Below are positions 37,263 to 47,374 of a stretch of DNA of 64,000 bases, one piece after another; the first letter of the stretch is position 1, and each line of letters opens with the position of its first letter. Source of the stretch: Pseudomonadota bacterium (lineage in GTDB: Bacteria; Pseudomonadota; Gammaproteobacteria; Burkholderiales; Burkholderiaceae_C); NCBI GenBank assembly GCA_022566735.1, contig JADFIG010000001.1, forward strand, positions 248,001-312,000, written 5' to 3'. Below the pieces are notes generated by a model. It saw nothing but the letters and a program-made list of their open reading frames with translations, was not told where the DNA came from and ran no database searches. The position numbers were made by a program, and so were the translations under genes.

Positions 37263-38006
37263 TCAGTTGCCTTCGCGCAGGCGCTGCGCCAGGGCCTCGG
37301 GCAGGCCGGCTTCCAGCACGCGGCGCGCGGCGGCCTCGTGGTCATAGGGTACGCGCACGAAGGTCAGCTCGGCTTGGGCCGTGTCAAAGATGGCGTAGCA
37401 GGCGGCCGGGTTGCCGTCGCGCGGCTGGCCCACCGAGCCGGGGATGGCCAGCCAGCGCCGCATGGGCGACAGCCGGATGGGCGTGCCGTCGACCGGGCGG
37501 AACTCGCCGGACTTGCCGGTGGACGAGAGGTGGTAGAGGCAGGGCTCGTGCATGTGCCCGCAGAACACGAAAGGCTGCTGGCTGGCGAACAGGCTGCGCG
37601 TGGCCTCCAGGCGGCCATGCAGGTAGCCCCAGTGCGCCGGGTCGTGCACGTTGGCGTGGGCGAAGAGGCAGTCGCCCTTGACGGCGGTCAGCGGCAGGGC
37701 TTCGATGAAGGCGATGTGCGCCGCACTGAGCTGCTGGCGCGTCCAGGCCAGCGAGGCCAGCACATGGCTGCCCATGTGGTGGCTGCCTTCGTGGCGGATG
37801 GCGTCGTCGTGGTTGCCCTTGACCACCGTGGCGCCCTCGGCGTGGCGGGCCATGACGAAGTCCATGACCCAGGCCGGGTCGGCACCGTAGTCCACGAAAT
37901 CGCCCAGCAGGACGGTGTGCTCACAACCTTGTTCCTGGGCGTGGGCCCAGACGGCTTCGACGGCCTGCCGGTTGGCGTGCAGGTCCGAAAGGATGGCGAA
38001 TTTCAT
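37263..38006 (-). CDS. Metallophosphoesterase family protein
   Basis: A 247-aa calcineurin-like phosphoesterase with all five metal motifs: DLHAN, GDFVDYG, GNHDD, HANVHD (the metal-binding histidine) and GHMHEP. Length and single-domain build resemble YfcE-like or bacterial protein/nucleotide phosphoesterases. It sits between a chemoreceptor gene (52 bp upstream) and the kinase-USP gene (22 bp downstream), all leftward. It could therefore counteract the kinase, but that is inference from adjacency only. Confidence 0.88.
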   Translation of the reverse strand: MKFAILSDLHANRQAVEAVWAHAQEQGCEHTVLLGDFVDYGADPAWVMDFVMARHAEGATVVKGNHDDAIRHEGSHHMGSHVLASLAWTRQQLSAAHIAFIEALPLTAVKGDCLFAHANVHDPAHWGYLHGRLEATRSLFASQQPFVFCGHMHEPCLYHLSSTGKSGEFRPVDGTPIRLSPMRRWLAIPGSVGQPRDGNPAACYAIFDTAQAELTFVRVPYDHEAAARRVLEAGLPEALAQRLREGN

Positions 38007-38058
38007 GGGAGGGATCGAGGGGCGAACAGGCCAGTCTAGCCCGCTCGCCCGGATCCCA

Positions 38059-39717
38059 TCAAGCTGGGGCAGTCAGGTCTTGACGAGCGCCGCCGGCCTT
38101 CATCTCGCGGCGCAGCATCACGGCATCAGGCTGGCGCTTGCCGTCGTTGGCATCGAGGCGGAAGATCTGCACCGACTCTGCCACGGTCTTGGCGCGGCTG
38201 GCCAGGCTCATGGACGCGGCGGCGATCTGCTCCACCGCGGCGGCGTTCTGCTGGGTGATGCCGTCGAGTTGGGCCACCGCCGAGTTGATCTGCGAGATGC
38301 CGCTGAGCTGCTCGGTGGCGCCGCCGCTGATCTGGCCGACCAGCGAAGTGACTTGCTCGACCGAGGTCACCGCCTGGCTCATGGTGGTCTGGGCGTTGCG
38401 AGTCAGCTCGCTGCCGGCGCGGACCTTCTCGGCCGAGTCGGTGATGAGCTGCTTGACCTCGCGGGCGGCCGTGGCGGTGCGGCCGGCCAGGGCGCGCACC
38501 TCGGAGGCCACCACGGCAAAGCCGCGGCCCTGCTCGCCGGCACGGGCGGCTTCCACCGCGGCGTTCAGCGCCAGGATGTTGGTCTGGAAGGCGATGCTGT
38601 CGATGACCTGGATGATCTCGCCGATGCGGTGCGAGGACTCCTCGATGGCGCCCATGGTCTGGGTGACGCTGCTGACCACCTCGCTGCTGCGCTGGGTGAT
38701 GGCGGTGCTTTGCTGCGCCAGATCGGCCGCCTGGTGGGCGGTGTCGGCGCTGTGCTTGACGGTGCCGGTGATCTCCTCCATCGAGGCCGCGGTCTGCTGC
38801 AGGCTGCTGGCCTGCGACTCGGTGCGGCTGGAGAGGTCCTGGTTGCCGTCGGCGATCTCGCGCGTGGCCACCAGCATCTGGTCGACCTCGGTGCGGGCGT
38901 CGCGCACGATGGAGCGCAGGTTCACGTTGAGCTGGTTGAGCGCGCGGGTGAACTGGCCGATGAGGTCGTCGCGGTCGGAATACACCGTCTGCGTCAGGTC
39001 GCCGGCGGCCATGCGGTTGGCCACGTCCATCAGGCCCTTGATGGGGCCCATGGTCATGCCGCGCACGAGCTGGCCGACCAGCAGGCCCACGGCGGTCACG
39101 CCCGCCACGCCCAGCAGCATCCCGGGCGTGCCCAGGCCTTGCGAGGAAGCCAGCGTGCCCGCGCCGAACGACAGGGCGCCGAAGCCGACGCTCAGGCCGG
39201 CCAGGCGCGCGGCCATGCCCACGCGCATCGATTCGCCGATGCGGCCGCGCAGGTCGGTGCGTACCACCCGGCCTTGCCGCAGGCAGTGGATGAGCTGGCC
39301 CTGTTCCTTTTCCTGAGCCATGGTGCGGTAGAGCGCCGCGGCGGCCTGGATGTCGCCAAGGTCAGGCTCGGTGCGCACAGACAGGTAGCCGATGGGCTGG
39401 CCCTGGTCCATCAGGGGCGTGACGTTGGCTCGCACCCAGTAGAAGGAGCCGTCCTTGCGGCGGTTCTTCACCATCGCCGTCCAGGGGCGGCCCGAGGCGA
39501 TGGTCTCCCACATGTCGCGGAAGGCCTCTTCGGGCATGTCCGGGTGGCGGATCAGGTTGTGGGGCTGGCCCAGCAACTCTTCACGCTGGTAGCCGCTCAC
39601 ATGGATGAAGGAGGGGTTGCAGTAGGTGATGCGGCCTTTGAGGTCGGTGGTCGACACCAGGGTGTCACCCTTGGGGAAAGCGAATTCCCGATCGGTGACC
39701 GGAAGATTCAGGCGCAT
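38059..39717 (-). CDS. Methyl-accepting chemotaxis protein with PAS domain (Aer-like)
   Basis: A 552-aa chemoreceptor. An N-terminal PAS domain ([33 protein letters not shown]) resembles the FAD-binding redox/energy sensor of Aer. A hydrophobic pair of segments follows near residues 195-225, then a HAMP region and the long signalling helix hairpin. The hairpin tip is [20 protein letters not shown]. It has no periplasmic domain, consistent with a cytoplasmic energy sensor. AAAGG stands 8 nt before the ATG. A classic C-terminal NWETF-type CheR tether is absent. Confidence 0.92.
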   Translation of the reverse strand: MRLNLPVTDREFAFPKGDTLVSTTDLKGRITYCNPSFIHVSGYQREELLGQPHNLIRHPDMPEEAFRDMWETIASGRPWTAMVKNRRKDGSFYWVRANVTPLMDQGQPIGYLSVRTEPDLGDIQAAAALYRTMAQEKEQGQLIHCLRQGRVVRTDLRGRIGESMRVGMAARLAGLSVGFGALSFGAGTLASSQGLGTPGMLLGVAGVTAVGLLVGQLVRGMTMGPIKGLMDVANRMAAGDLTQTVYSDRDDLIGQFTRALNQLNVNLRSIVRDARTEVDQMLVATREIADGNQDLSSRTESQASSLQQTAASMEEITGTVKHSADTAHQAADLAQQSTAITQRSSEVVSSVTQTMGAIEESSHRIGEIIQVIDSIAFQTNILALNAAVEAARAGEQGRGFAVVASEVRALAGRTATAAREVKQLITDSAEKVRAGSELTRNAQTTMSQAVTSVEQVTSLVGQISGGATEQLSGISQINSAVAQLDGITQQNAAAVEQIAAASMSLASRAKTVAESVQIFRLDANDGKRQPDAVMLRREMKAGGARQDLTAPA

Positions 39718-39995
39718 GGCAAACCTTTCTCGTCTGATTTCATGGCTGACAGGTTTGCTCAAGGCCCTCCTGCCCGGGCCGCCTGCCCTCATGGGGCTTG
39801 CTTTGCATGTCGGTCATGTTGCCTTGCATCCAAGGCCCAGGCAGCGAGATAAGGCGGTGGTCTGTGGCATTGTTCCCCCCGCCCGGGCGAAGGCGGCCGC
39901 CGACTTGATGTGGGTCAAGCCTTTGGCGGGGCGTGAATTTGCTAACATGTGTCCATGGCGCCACACCTGCGGCGCACCACCTCCACACGTCCAAC

Positions 39996-40271
39996 ATGAG
40001 AACAGCAGAGCAAGAAGCCGTGCTGCGTTCCGTGCGCAAGCTGATCGAGTATTGGCAGATCGACGCCGAAGAACTCGCCGGCATCCCGCAGCCGCGGGTC
40101 GTGGAGGTCCCGGCACCCCAGGAACCGGCCGTGAAATACCGCCACCCCATCACGGGGGAAAGCTGGGATGGCTCGGGCGGGCAGCCGGCCTGGTTGCGCG
40201 AGGCCCTCATCCGCGAGGGCTACACCGTCGAAGAGCTTCGGCTGAAGGACGGCGAGACCAGCGGAGCCTGA
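39996..40271 (+). CDS. Short H-NS-family DNA-binding protein
   Basis: A 91-aa protein. The C-terminal 45 residues (KYRHPITGESWDGSGGQPAW, then LREALIREGYTVEELRL) match the H-NS histone-family DNA-binding domain. The usual minor-groove loop of R-G-R or Q-G-R type reads G-S-G-G-Q here. The N-terminal 30 residues (EAVLRSVRKLIEYWQIDAEE) form a short helical stretch instead of the long oligomerising coiled coil of full-length H-NS. ATG 39996 begins MRTAEQEA. The 278 bp upstream contains no gene that I can see. It could be a nucleoid protein or an H-NS antagonist; both are inference. Confidence 0.8.
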   Translation: MRTAEQEAVLRSVRKLIEYWQIDAEELAGIPQPRVVEVPAPQEPAVKYRHPITGESWDGSGGQPAWLREALIREGYTVEELRLKDGETSGA

Positions 40272-40283
40272 GTCCGAGGCGGC

Positions 40284-40358
40284 TGGTCCCCCCGACAGGA
40301 ATCGAACCTGTATTTGCCGCTTAGGAGGCGGCCGTTCTATCCATTGAACTACGGGGAG
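40284..40358 (-). tRNA. tRNA-Arg (anticodon CCU)
   Basis: Complete cloverleaf on the minus strand. The acceptor stem is CTCCCCG / CGGGGGG with one G-T wobble. The D-arm contains AGTTCAATGGATAGAAC, the anticodon loop is CTCCTAA (anticodon CCT), and the T-arm is ACAGG-TTCGATT-CCTGT. The CCA end is encoded. It reads codon AGG. It lies just after ureG on the same strand, so it may be cut from the urease transcript or have a promoter inside ureG. Confidence 0.96.
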
Positions 40359-40359
40359 A

Positions 40360-40385
40360 TCAAGGCAGCGCGGATTATGCCTTGA
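40360..40385 (-). terminator. Perfect inverted repeat between ureG and tRNA-Arg
   Basis: TCAAGGCA and TGCCTTGA form a perfect 8-bp stem with a 10-nt loop that contains the ureG stop codon. On the minus strand it is followed by TCTCCCC rather than a T-run, so it is a weak terminator candidate. It could equally be a processing or mRNA-stabilising hairpin that separates ureG from the tRNA 5' end 2 nt away. Confidence 0.45.
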
Positions 40386-41031
40386 GCATGCCCTTGGCCT
40401 CGATGAAGGCGATGACCTGATCCAGGCCGGCTTTCGTCTTGAGGTTGCTCATCACGAAGGGGCGCAGGCCCTGGGGCGTCTGGCGCATGCGCTTCGTGTC
40501 GGCCTCCATGACCTCCAGGTTGGCGCCCACGTGGGGGGCCAGGTCGGTCTTGTTGATGACGAAGAGGTCGCTCTTGGTGATGCCGGGGCCACCCTTGCGC
40601 GGGATCTTCTCGCCTGCGGCCACGTCGATCACGTAGATGGTCAGGTCCGACAGCTCGGGGCTGAAGGTGGCCGCCAGGTTGTCGCCGCCCGACTCGATGA
40701 AGACGATGTCGGCATCGGGGTACCTGGCCAGCATGCGGTCCACCGCTTCGAGGTTGATGGAGGCGTCTTCGCGGATGGCGGTGTGCGGGCAGCCGCCGGT
40801 CTCCACGCCCATGATGCGGTCGGGCTCCAGGGCGCCGGCCACGGTGAGCAGGCGCTGGTCTTCCTTGGTGTAGATGTCGTTGGTGACGACGACCAGGTCG
40901 TAGGTGTCGCGCAGGGTCTTGCACAGCACCTCGACCAGGGTGGTCTTGCCGGAGCCGACGGGCCCGCCCACGCCCACGCGCAGGGGCGGCAGGGTCTTGG
41001 TGCGGCCGGGGATGTGGTGCAGGTGGCTCAT
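40375..41031 (-). CDS. ureG: Urease accessory GTPase UreG
   Basis: UreG is the SIMIBI GTPase that delivers nickel to apo-urease with UreD/F/E. The 218-aa protein has the P-loop [13 protein letters not shown], the nickel-binding motif [15 protein letters not shown], and the [11 protein letters not shown] switch. The guanine-specificity stretch is INKTDLAP. It ends the urease operon. Its start overlaps the ureF stop as ATGA. Confidence 0.97.
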   Translation of the reverse strand: MSHLHHIPGRTKTLPPLRVGVGGPVGSGKTTLVEVLCKTLRDTYDLVVVTNDIYTKEDQRLLTVAGALEPDRIMGVETGGCPHTAIREDASINLEAVDRMLARYPDADIVFIESGGDNLAATFSPELSDLTIYVIDVAAGEKIPRKGGPGITKSDLFVINKTDLAPHVGANLEVMEADTKRMRQTPQGLRPFVMSNLKTKAGLDQVIAFIEAKGMLKA

Positions 41032-41786
41032 GATCGGAACAGGCGTGAGTACTGGGATTCGTGCTGGGCACTCAGGATGGCCAGCATGGGCGTGAAGGCC
41101 TGGCGTTGCGAGTCGGGCAGCGCCAGGGCGTGGTCGATGGCCTTGGGGATGGCGTCCGTCAGCGACTGCAGGATGCGCTGGCCGGCGCTCTGGCCCAGGG
41201 GCACGGCCTTGATGGCGGCCTGGACCATGTTCTCGGCCCAGCCGAAAGCGAAGCTCAGCAGGGCCTCGCGCAAGGCGGCCTCGCCCTCTCCCGGGCGGCG
41301 GGGCACGGGCAGGCACTGCGCCACGGCCAGGGCGAAGGCGACGGGCCAGGTGGGGGCCGGGGGCAGGGCGGCGCAGGCGGCCACGCGCGGGTCGGCGCCG
41401 GGCGCTGGGCTGGGCGCGCCGCGGTTGCGCAGCCACTCCACCAGGGAGCGGCCCATCTGCTCAGCTTGCAGGCGCAGCTCGCTCGTTTCGCGGGTCTGGC
41501 CCACCCAGTCGTTGAGCTCGCGCACGCGGGCCAGGTCATGGCGTTGCCAGGCCGGCACGGCGCGGGCCACCACGGCCAGGTCGGCGCGCGCCAGGGACAG
41601 CATCAGCTGGTCGCGCAGCCAGGCGGCGGCCTGGGCTTCGTGGGTGACGCACCCGCTGTCCACCGCGGCCTCCAGCCCTTCGGAGTAGCTGAAGCCGCCC
41701 ACCGGCAGGGCCGGCGAGGCCAGCCACATCAGCTGCAGGCGCGCTGTGGCGCTCAGGGGGGCGGGGCGGGGGGCAGGTCGGGGCAC
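41028..41786 (-). CDS. ureF: Urease accessory protein UreF
   Basis: UreF is the scaffold between UreD and UreG during nickel insertion. The conserved start of the fold is [23 protein letters not shown]. The helical body includes [15 protein letters not shown] and [22 protein letters not shown], and the tail [14 protein letters not shown] reaches UreG. No ATG lies between the ureE stop and this block, so I chose GTG 41786. Starts inside ureE (for example ATG 41873) would add a Thr/Ala/Pro-rich leader. The predicted N-terminal extension is Pro/Arg-rich in either case. Product about 252 aa. Confidence 0.85.
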   Translation of the reverse strand: MPRPAPRPAPLSATARLQLMWLASPALPVGGFSYSEGLEAAVDSGCVTHEAQAAAWLRDQLMLSLARADLAVVARAVPAWQRHDLARVRELNDWVGQTRETSELRLQAEQMGRSLVEWLRNRGAPSPAPGADPRVAACAALPPAPTWPVAFALAVAQCLPVPRRPGEGEAALREALLSFAFGWAENMVQAAIKAVPLGQSAGQRILQSLTDAIPKAIDHALALPDSQRQAFTPMLAILSAQHESQYSRLFRS

Positions 41787-41820
41787 GTGGGGGGCGGTTG
41801 GCGGGCAGGGTGGCGGGGGC

Positions 41821-42414
41821 TCAGTGCTTGTGGTCGTGGCCGTGGCCGTGGCTGCAGCCCGGGCCGTGGACATGGCCGGGGGCGCCGTGCGGCGGGTTGG
41901 CCTCCTGGACGTGGTCGTGTGTGTGGCCGTGCCCATGCCCATGCCCGCCGGCCGCACCACTGGCTGCATAGGCGCCACCTTCCGGCTCGAAGGCCTCGCT
42001 GGCGTCGCGCACGGTCAGGTGCATGGCGCGCAGCATGTCGGCCAGCACGTGGTCGGGTTCGATCTTCAGGTGCTCGGGGCGCAGCTCGATCTGCACGTGG
42101 CGGTTGCCCAGGTGGTAGGCCGCACGCACGAGGTCGAAGGGCGAGCCGTGCTCGGCGCAGGGTGTGATCACCAGCACCGGCTGGGGCGCGGCGAGCACGC
42201 GCACCATGTCGCCGGCGTCGGTCACCAGCACGTCGCCACCACGCACCACGGTGCCTCGCGGCAGGAACACGCCCAGGTGGCGGCCCTGGCTGTCGGTGGC
42301 GTCGAAGCGGCTCTTCTGGCGCACGTCCCAGTCGAGCTCGACGGTGGCGGCGCGCTTGAGCAGCACGGGGGCCAGGCCCTGGCCTTGGGGGAGGAGTTTG
42401 TTGACGGTCAGCAT
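41821..42414 (-). CDS. ureE: Urease accessory protein UreE, nickel metallochaperone
   Basis: UreE binds nickel and hands it to UreG. The 197-aa protein has the N-terminal chaperone domain ([20 protein letters not shown]) and the metal-site domain ([20 protein letters not shown]). A long histidine tail has 14 His in the last 42 residues, including [11 protein letters not shown]. Such tails store several nickel ions in other bacteria. It starts 14 bp after ureC. Confidence 0.95.
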   Translation of the reverse strand: MLTVNKLLPQGQGLAPVLLKRAATVELDWDVRQKSRFDATDSQGRHLGVFLPRGTVVRGGDVLVTDAGDMVRVLAAPQPVLVITPCAEHGSPFDLVRAAYHLGNRHVQIELRPEHLKIEPDHVLADMLRAMHLTVRDASEAFEPEGGAYAASGAAGGHGHGHGHTHDHVQEANPPHGAPGHVHGPGCSHGHGHDHKH

Positions 42415-42428
42415 GCCCGCAGTGTCCC

Positions 42429-44165
<1,737 letters not shown>

Positions 44166-44179
44166 CTCGGGAATGCCTT

Positions 44180-44485
44180 TCAGAGCTTGCCTTGCACCAG
44201 GCCGCGGAAACCGCAGACCACGCGGTCGCCGGCGAAATCGACGAGCTCGACCGTGCGTTGCTGGCCGGGCTCGAAGCGCACGGCCGTGCCCGAGGCGATG
44301 TTCAGGCGCATGCCGCGGGCGGCATCGCGGTCAAAGCGCAGGCCGGCGTTGGTCTCGGCGAAGTGGTAGTGCGAGCCGACCTGGATGGGGCGATCGCCCG
44401 CGTTCTCCACCACCAGCGTCAGCGTGCGCCGGCCCGGGTTGAGGTCGATGTCGGGCCCGTCGGTGAACAGCTCGCCGGGCAGCAT
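44180..44485 (-). CDS. ureB: Urease beta subunit
   Basis: UreB is the 101-aa structural subunit of the (ABC)3 urease. It shows the family start MLPGELF, then [20 protein letters not shown] and [20 protein letters not shown]. The start codon overlaps the stop of a 60-aa upstream peptide in TGATG, and GGAGG stands 6 nt before it, inside that peptide's gene. Confidence 0.97.
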   Translation of the reverse strand: MLPGELFTDGPDIDLNPGRRTLTLVVENAGDRPIQVGSHYHFAETNAGLRFDRDAARGMRLNIASGTAVRFEPGQQRTVELVDFAGDRVVCGFRGLVQGKL

Positions 44486-44667
44486 CACTTGCCTCCGCGG
44501 AACCAGGCCACGGCCGCGGCCAGCATGGCCACGGCCACGAAGCCCAGCACATCGGTGCCGTGCCAGTGCGCCATGCCGGGCAGGCCGTGCCCTTCGTGGG
44601 CCCAGGCGGGGAGGGCGCACAGGCCGGTCAAGGTCAGGGCGGACAGGACAGGGAGGATGCGCTTCAT
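44485..44667 (-). CDS. 60-aa histidine-rich secreted/membrane peptide inside the urease operon
   Basis: The frame reads a signal-like N-terminus ([20 protein letters not shown], then AWA), a histidine-rich stretch ([16 protein letters not shown]) and a C-terminal membrane helix ([17 protein letters not shown]) before GGK. AAGG lies 9 nt upstream. The stop overlaps the ureB start by one base, so it is translated as part of the operon. The five histidines next to a membrane helix suggest metal binding at the membrane, perhaps nickel, and recall a shrunken HupE/UreJ-like permease. No family was recognised with certainty. Confidence 0.75.
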   Translation of the reverse strand: MKRILPVLSALTLTGLCALPAWAHEGHGLPGMAHWHGTDVLGFVAVAMLAAAVAWFRGGK

Positions 44668-44771
44668 GGTGGTGCCTTGCGAGGATGACGGTGGGGCGGA
44701 AAAGGCGGTGCGGCACGGCGAGGGCGCCATGTGCGCACCGCGCGGGTGCGCTTTGTGCGAGGCTTCGCGTC

Positions 44772-45074
44772 TCATGCGATGGGCTGGTGCACGGTCACCA
44801 ACTTGGTGCCATCGGGGAAGGTGGCCTCGACCTGGATCTCCGGGATCATCTCGGCGATGCCGTCCATGACGTCGGCGCGGCTCAGCACCGTTTTGCCCTC
44901 GCTCATCAGCGCGGCCACGGTCTTGCCGTCGCGGGCGCCTTCCATGATGGCGGCGGTGATCAGCGCCACGGCTTCCGGGTGGTTGAGCTTGAGCCCGCGG
45001 GCCTTGCGGCGCTCGGCCAGCAGGGCGGCCGTGAAGATCAGCAGCTTGTCTTTTTCGCGGGGGGTGAGGTCCAT
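44772..45074 (-). CDS. ureA: Urease gamma subunit
   Basis: UreA is the 100-aa smallest subunit. It begins [20 protein letters not shown] and carries [20 protein letters not shown] and [18 protein letters not shown]. It is the first urease gene in the window. The usual upstream ureD is missing and the next gene upstream is dctA, separated by a terminator. The operon promoter should therefore lie in the 61 bp between that terminator and the ureA ATG. Confidence 0.97.
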   Translation of the reverse strand: MDLTPREKDKLLIFTAALLAERRKARGLKLNHPEAVALITAAIMEGARDGKTVAALMSEGKTVLSRADVMDGIAEMIPEIQVEATFPDGTKLVTVHQPIA

Positions 45075-45135
45075 GGGCGTGGGGCGATGAGGCTTCCCCC
45101 GCATCAAGCAAGAGGTGGGCCACAGCGTGGGGCAC

Positions 45136-45162
45136 AAAAAAAGGCGACACCGTGGTGTCGCC
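45136..45162 (-). terminator. Rho-independent terminator of dctA
   Basis: Stem GGCGACAC / GTGTCGCC with a 4-nt loop and, on the minus strand, a run of seven T. It lies 36 bp after the dctA stop and separates dctA from the urease operon. Confidence 0.9.
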
Positions 45163-45198
45163 TTGCGCAAGGGGCGGGGCCGCGCGAGGCCCGCCAGA

Positions 45199-46566
45199 TC
45201 AGGCCTGCGGCGAGCTCACCGCCATGTGGGCCTGCTCCTGGTCCAGCAGGGCTTCGGGCTCCTGCACGTCTTCCAGGCTGGGGTTGTCCAGGCGGGCCTG
45301 CAGGCGCTGCATGTCGAGGTCGCCCGTCCACTTGGCCACCACCAGCGTGGCCACACCGTTGCCCACCAGGTTGGTCAGGGCGCGGGCTTCGGACATGAAG
45401 CGGTCGATGCCCAGGATCAGCGCCAGGCCGGCCACCGGCACATGGCCCACCGCCGACAGCGTGGCCGCCAGCACGATGAAGCCACTGCCCGTGATGCCCG
45501 CGGCGCCCTTGGACGTCAGCAGCAGCACGGCCAGCAGGGTCAGCTGCTGCACCAGCGTCATGTGGGTGTCGGTGGCCTGGGCGATGAACACCGCGGCCAT
45601 GGTCAGGTAGATGGAGGTGCCGTCCAGGTTGAAGGAGTAGCCCGTGGGGATCACCAGGCCGACCACCGACTTGCGCGCGCCCAGGTTCTCCAGCTTCTCC
45701 ATCATGCGCGGCAGCACCGACTCCGACGACGACGTGCCCAGCACGATCAGCAGCTCTTCCTTGATGTAGCGGATGAACTTGAAGATGCTGAAGCCGTGCA
45801 GGCGGGCGATGGTGCCCAGCACCACGCAGACGAACAGCAGGCAGGTCAGGTAGAAGGACGCCATCAGCTGGCCCAGCGACAGCAGCGAGGACACGCCGTA
45901 CTTGCCGATGGTGAAGGCCATGGCACCGAAGGCACCGATGGGGGCCACCTTCATGATGATGCCGATGATGTCGAACAGCACATGCGAGAGGCGCTCGATG
46001 AAATCGAACACCAGCGTGCCGCGGCCGCCGAACTTGTGCAGGGCGAAGCCGAACAGCACCGCGAACAGCAGCACCTGCAGGATCTCGCCCTTGGCGAACG
46101 CATCCACCACCGAGCTGGGGATGACGTTGAGGAGGAAGTCCACCGTGCCCTGCATCTTGCCGGGGGCCGTGTAGCTGGCGATGCCCTTGGTGTCCAGCGT
46201 GGCGGGGTCGACGTGCATGCCGGTGCCCGGCTGCAGCAGGTTGATCACCACCAGGCCGACGATCAGGGCCAGCGAGGAAACCACCTCGAAGTACAGCAGC
46301 GCCAGGCCGCCGGTCTTGCCGACTTTCTTCATGTCTTCCATGCCGGCGATGCCGATCACCACGGTGCAGAAGATGATCGGCGCGATCATCATCTTGACCA
46401 GCTTGATGAAGCCGTCGCCCAGCGGTTTCAGGCTGGCGCCGGTCTCGGGCGCGAAGTGGCCCAGCAGCACGCCCACGGCGACCGCGAACAGCACCTGGAC
46501 GTAGAGGGACCGGTAGAGGGGCCGGCGCGGGGCCAGCGGAGACGAAGGGGAGGCGGGGGACGACAT
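45199..46566 (-). CDS. dctA: C4-dicarboxylate transporter DctA
   Basis: DctA imports succinate, fumarate and malate with cations across the inner membrane (DAACS/glutamate transporter fold). The 455-aa protein shows the substrate-site hairpin [20 protein letters not shown], the conserved [15 protein letters not shown] and the second hairpin [15 protein letters not shown]. The start at MSSPASP follows AAAGG; a longer in-frame start has no support. It is a single gene with its own terminator. A 12-bp palindrome lies 86 bp before the start codon. Confidence 0.96.
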   Translation of the reverse strand: MSSPASPSSPLAPRRPLYRSLYVQVLFAVAVGVLLGHFAPETGASLKPLGDGFIKLVKMMIAPIIFCTVVIGIAGMEDMKKVGKTGGLALLYFEVVSSLALIVGLVVINLLQPGTGMHVDPATLDTKGIASYTAPGKMQGTVDFLLNVIPSSVVDAFAKGEILQVLLFAVLFGFALHKFGGRGTLVFDFIERLSHVLFDIIGIIMKVAPIGAFGAMAFTIGKYGVSSLLSLGQLMASFYLTCLLFVCVVLGTIARLHGFSIFKFIRYIKEELLIVLGTSSSESVLPRMMEKLENLGARKSVVGLVIPTGYSFNLDGTSIYLTMAAVFIAQATDTHMTLVQQLTLLAVLLLTSKGAAGITGSGFIVLAATLSAVGHVPVAGLALILGIDRFMSEARALTNLVGNGVATLVVAKWTGDLDMQRLQARLDNPSLEDVQEPEALLDQEQAHMAVSSPQA

Positions 46567-46651
46567 GGCGGCAACCTTTGCGGAGGGCGCGCGGTGCGGG
46601 ACGGTCCGCATCGACGCAGAAGTGCGAAAAGATACGCATCCAGGTCGGCGT

Positions 46652-46663
46652 CCACAATTGTGG
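46652..46663. promoter_or_regulatory. Perfect palindrome upstream of dctA, possible operator
   Basis: CCACAATTGTGG is a perfect 12-bp dyad. On the minus strand its TTGTGG could serve as a weak -35, followed 17 bp later by TATCTT as a weak -10, so a protein bound here would overlap the dctA promoter. The match to promoter consensus is modest, and the regulator is not in the window. Confidence 0.4.
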
Positions 46664-46713
46664 GACCCAACAACAGGGTTTACCCTTGGTTTTGGCCTGT
46701 GGCGACCGCGGCC

Positions 46714-47250
46714 TCAGGGGCGCGGCAAGTCCATGGCCTGGGGCTGGTGACCTTGCGACAGCAGCCAGTCGCGCAGGGCCAGGCCCGTGGCCACCGGCCA
46801 GTAACGGGCGCGGGCCGGGTCGATGCGCCTGCATTCCGCCAGTTCCTCGCCCAGGGTGATCACGCCCGTGGCCGGCACGTGGTAGGCCAGGATCAGCTGG
46901 TTCTGCCGCTCGAAGCGGTAGTGCCCGATGAAATGCACGGCGCTGGCGTCCAGGTCCAGCTCCTCCTTGACCTCGCGGGCCACGGCCTCCTCGGGGCTGG
47001 GGTCGGTTTTCTCAAGGAAACCGGTGATGAGCGCGAAGAAGGGCGTCGTCCATGCCCGGTTGCGCGCCAGGATCAGCGCGCCCTCGTGCTCCACCACCGC
47101 GGCCACCACGGGCACCGGGTTGTCCCAGTGCACGAAGCCGCAGGCCTCGTCGGGGCAACTCTGGCGCAGCACCTCGGGCGAGCCGGGGTGCGCGCGGGGG
47201 CCGAGCGGGCGGGCGCAGTGTGGACAATGGACGTAAGCGGAAGGCGTCAT
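46714..47250 (-). CDS. NUDIX hydrolase with N-terminal zinc-ribbon-like segment
   Basis: A 178-aa protein with two Cys pairs at the N-terminus ([20 protein letters not shown]), as in NudC-like enzymes, then a Nudix domain. The Nudix box region [22 protein letters not shown] has one residue more than the standard spacing between its first glycine and the REVKEE core. The substrate is probably a nucleoside diphosphate derivative such as NAD(H) or ADP-ribose, by family only. Its ribosome-binding region is a tandem duplication of the 12-bp unit CGAGGACACCAC directly before the ATG. Confidence 0.88.
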   Translation of the reverse strand: MTPSAYVHCPHCARPLGPRAHPGSPEVLRQSCPDEACGFVHWDNPVPVVAAVVEHEGALILARNRAWTTPFFALITGFLEKTDPSPEEAVAREVKEELDLDASAVHFIGHYRFERQNQLILAYHVPATGVITLGEELAECRRIDPARARYWPVATGLALRDWLLSQGHQPQAMDLPRP

Positions 47251-47313
47251 CGGTGGTGTCCTCGGTGGTGTCCTCGGGTTTGCACGGTTTACAAATGTTC
47301 GTGTTGATGCGCA

Positions 47314-47340
47314 TCAAGTTGGGGCATGCGATGCCGATAA
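47314..47340 (+). promoter_or_regulatory. Sigma-28 (FliA) promoter of the chemoreceptor gene
   Basis: TCAAGTTG at 47314-47321 matches the sigma-28 -35 consensus TAAAGTTT at 6 of 8 positions. GCCGATAA at 47333-47340 is a perfect -10, and the spacer is 11 nt. Transcription would begin near 47347. This excludes the GTG at 47345 as the start codon and supports ATG 47375 for the receptor. Confidence 0.85.
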
Positions 47341-47374
47341 ATGGGTGTCGAAACTCGCCCCCACGGCGCGCCCC

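Noticed and set aside
47345-47374. GTG at 47345 as start of the chemoreceptor
   Set aside because: It lies upstream of the transcription start predicted from the sigma-28 promoter and has no ribosome-binding site.
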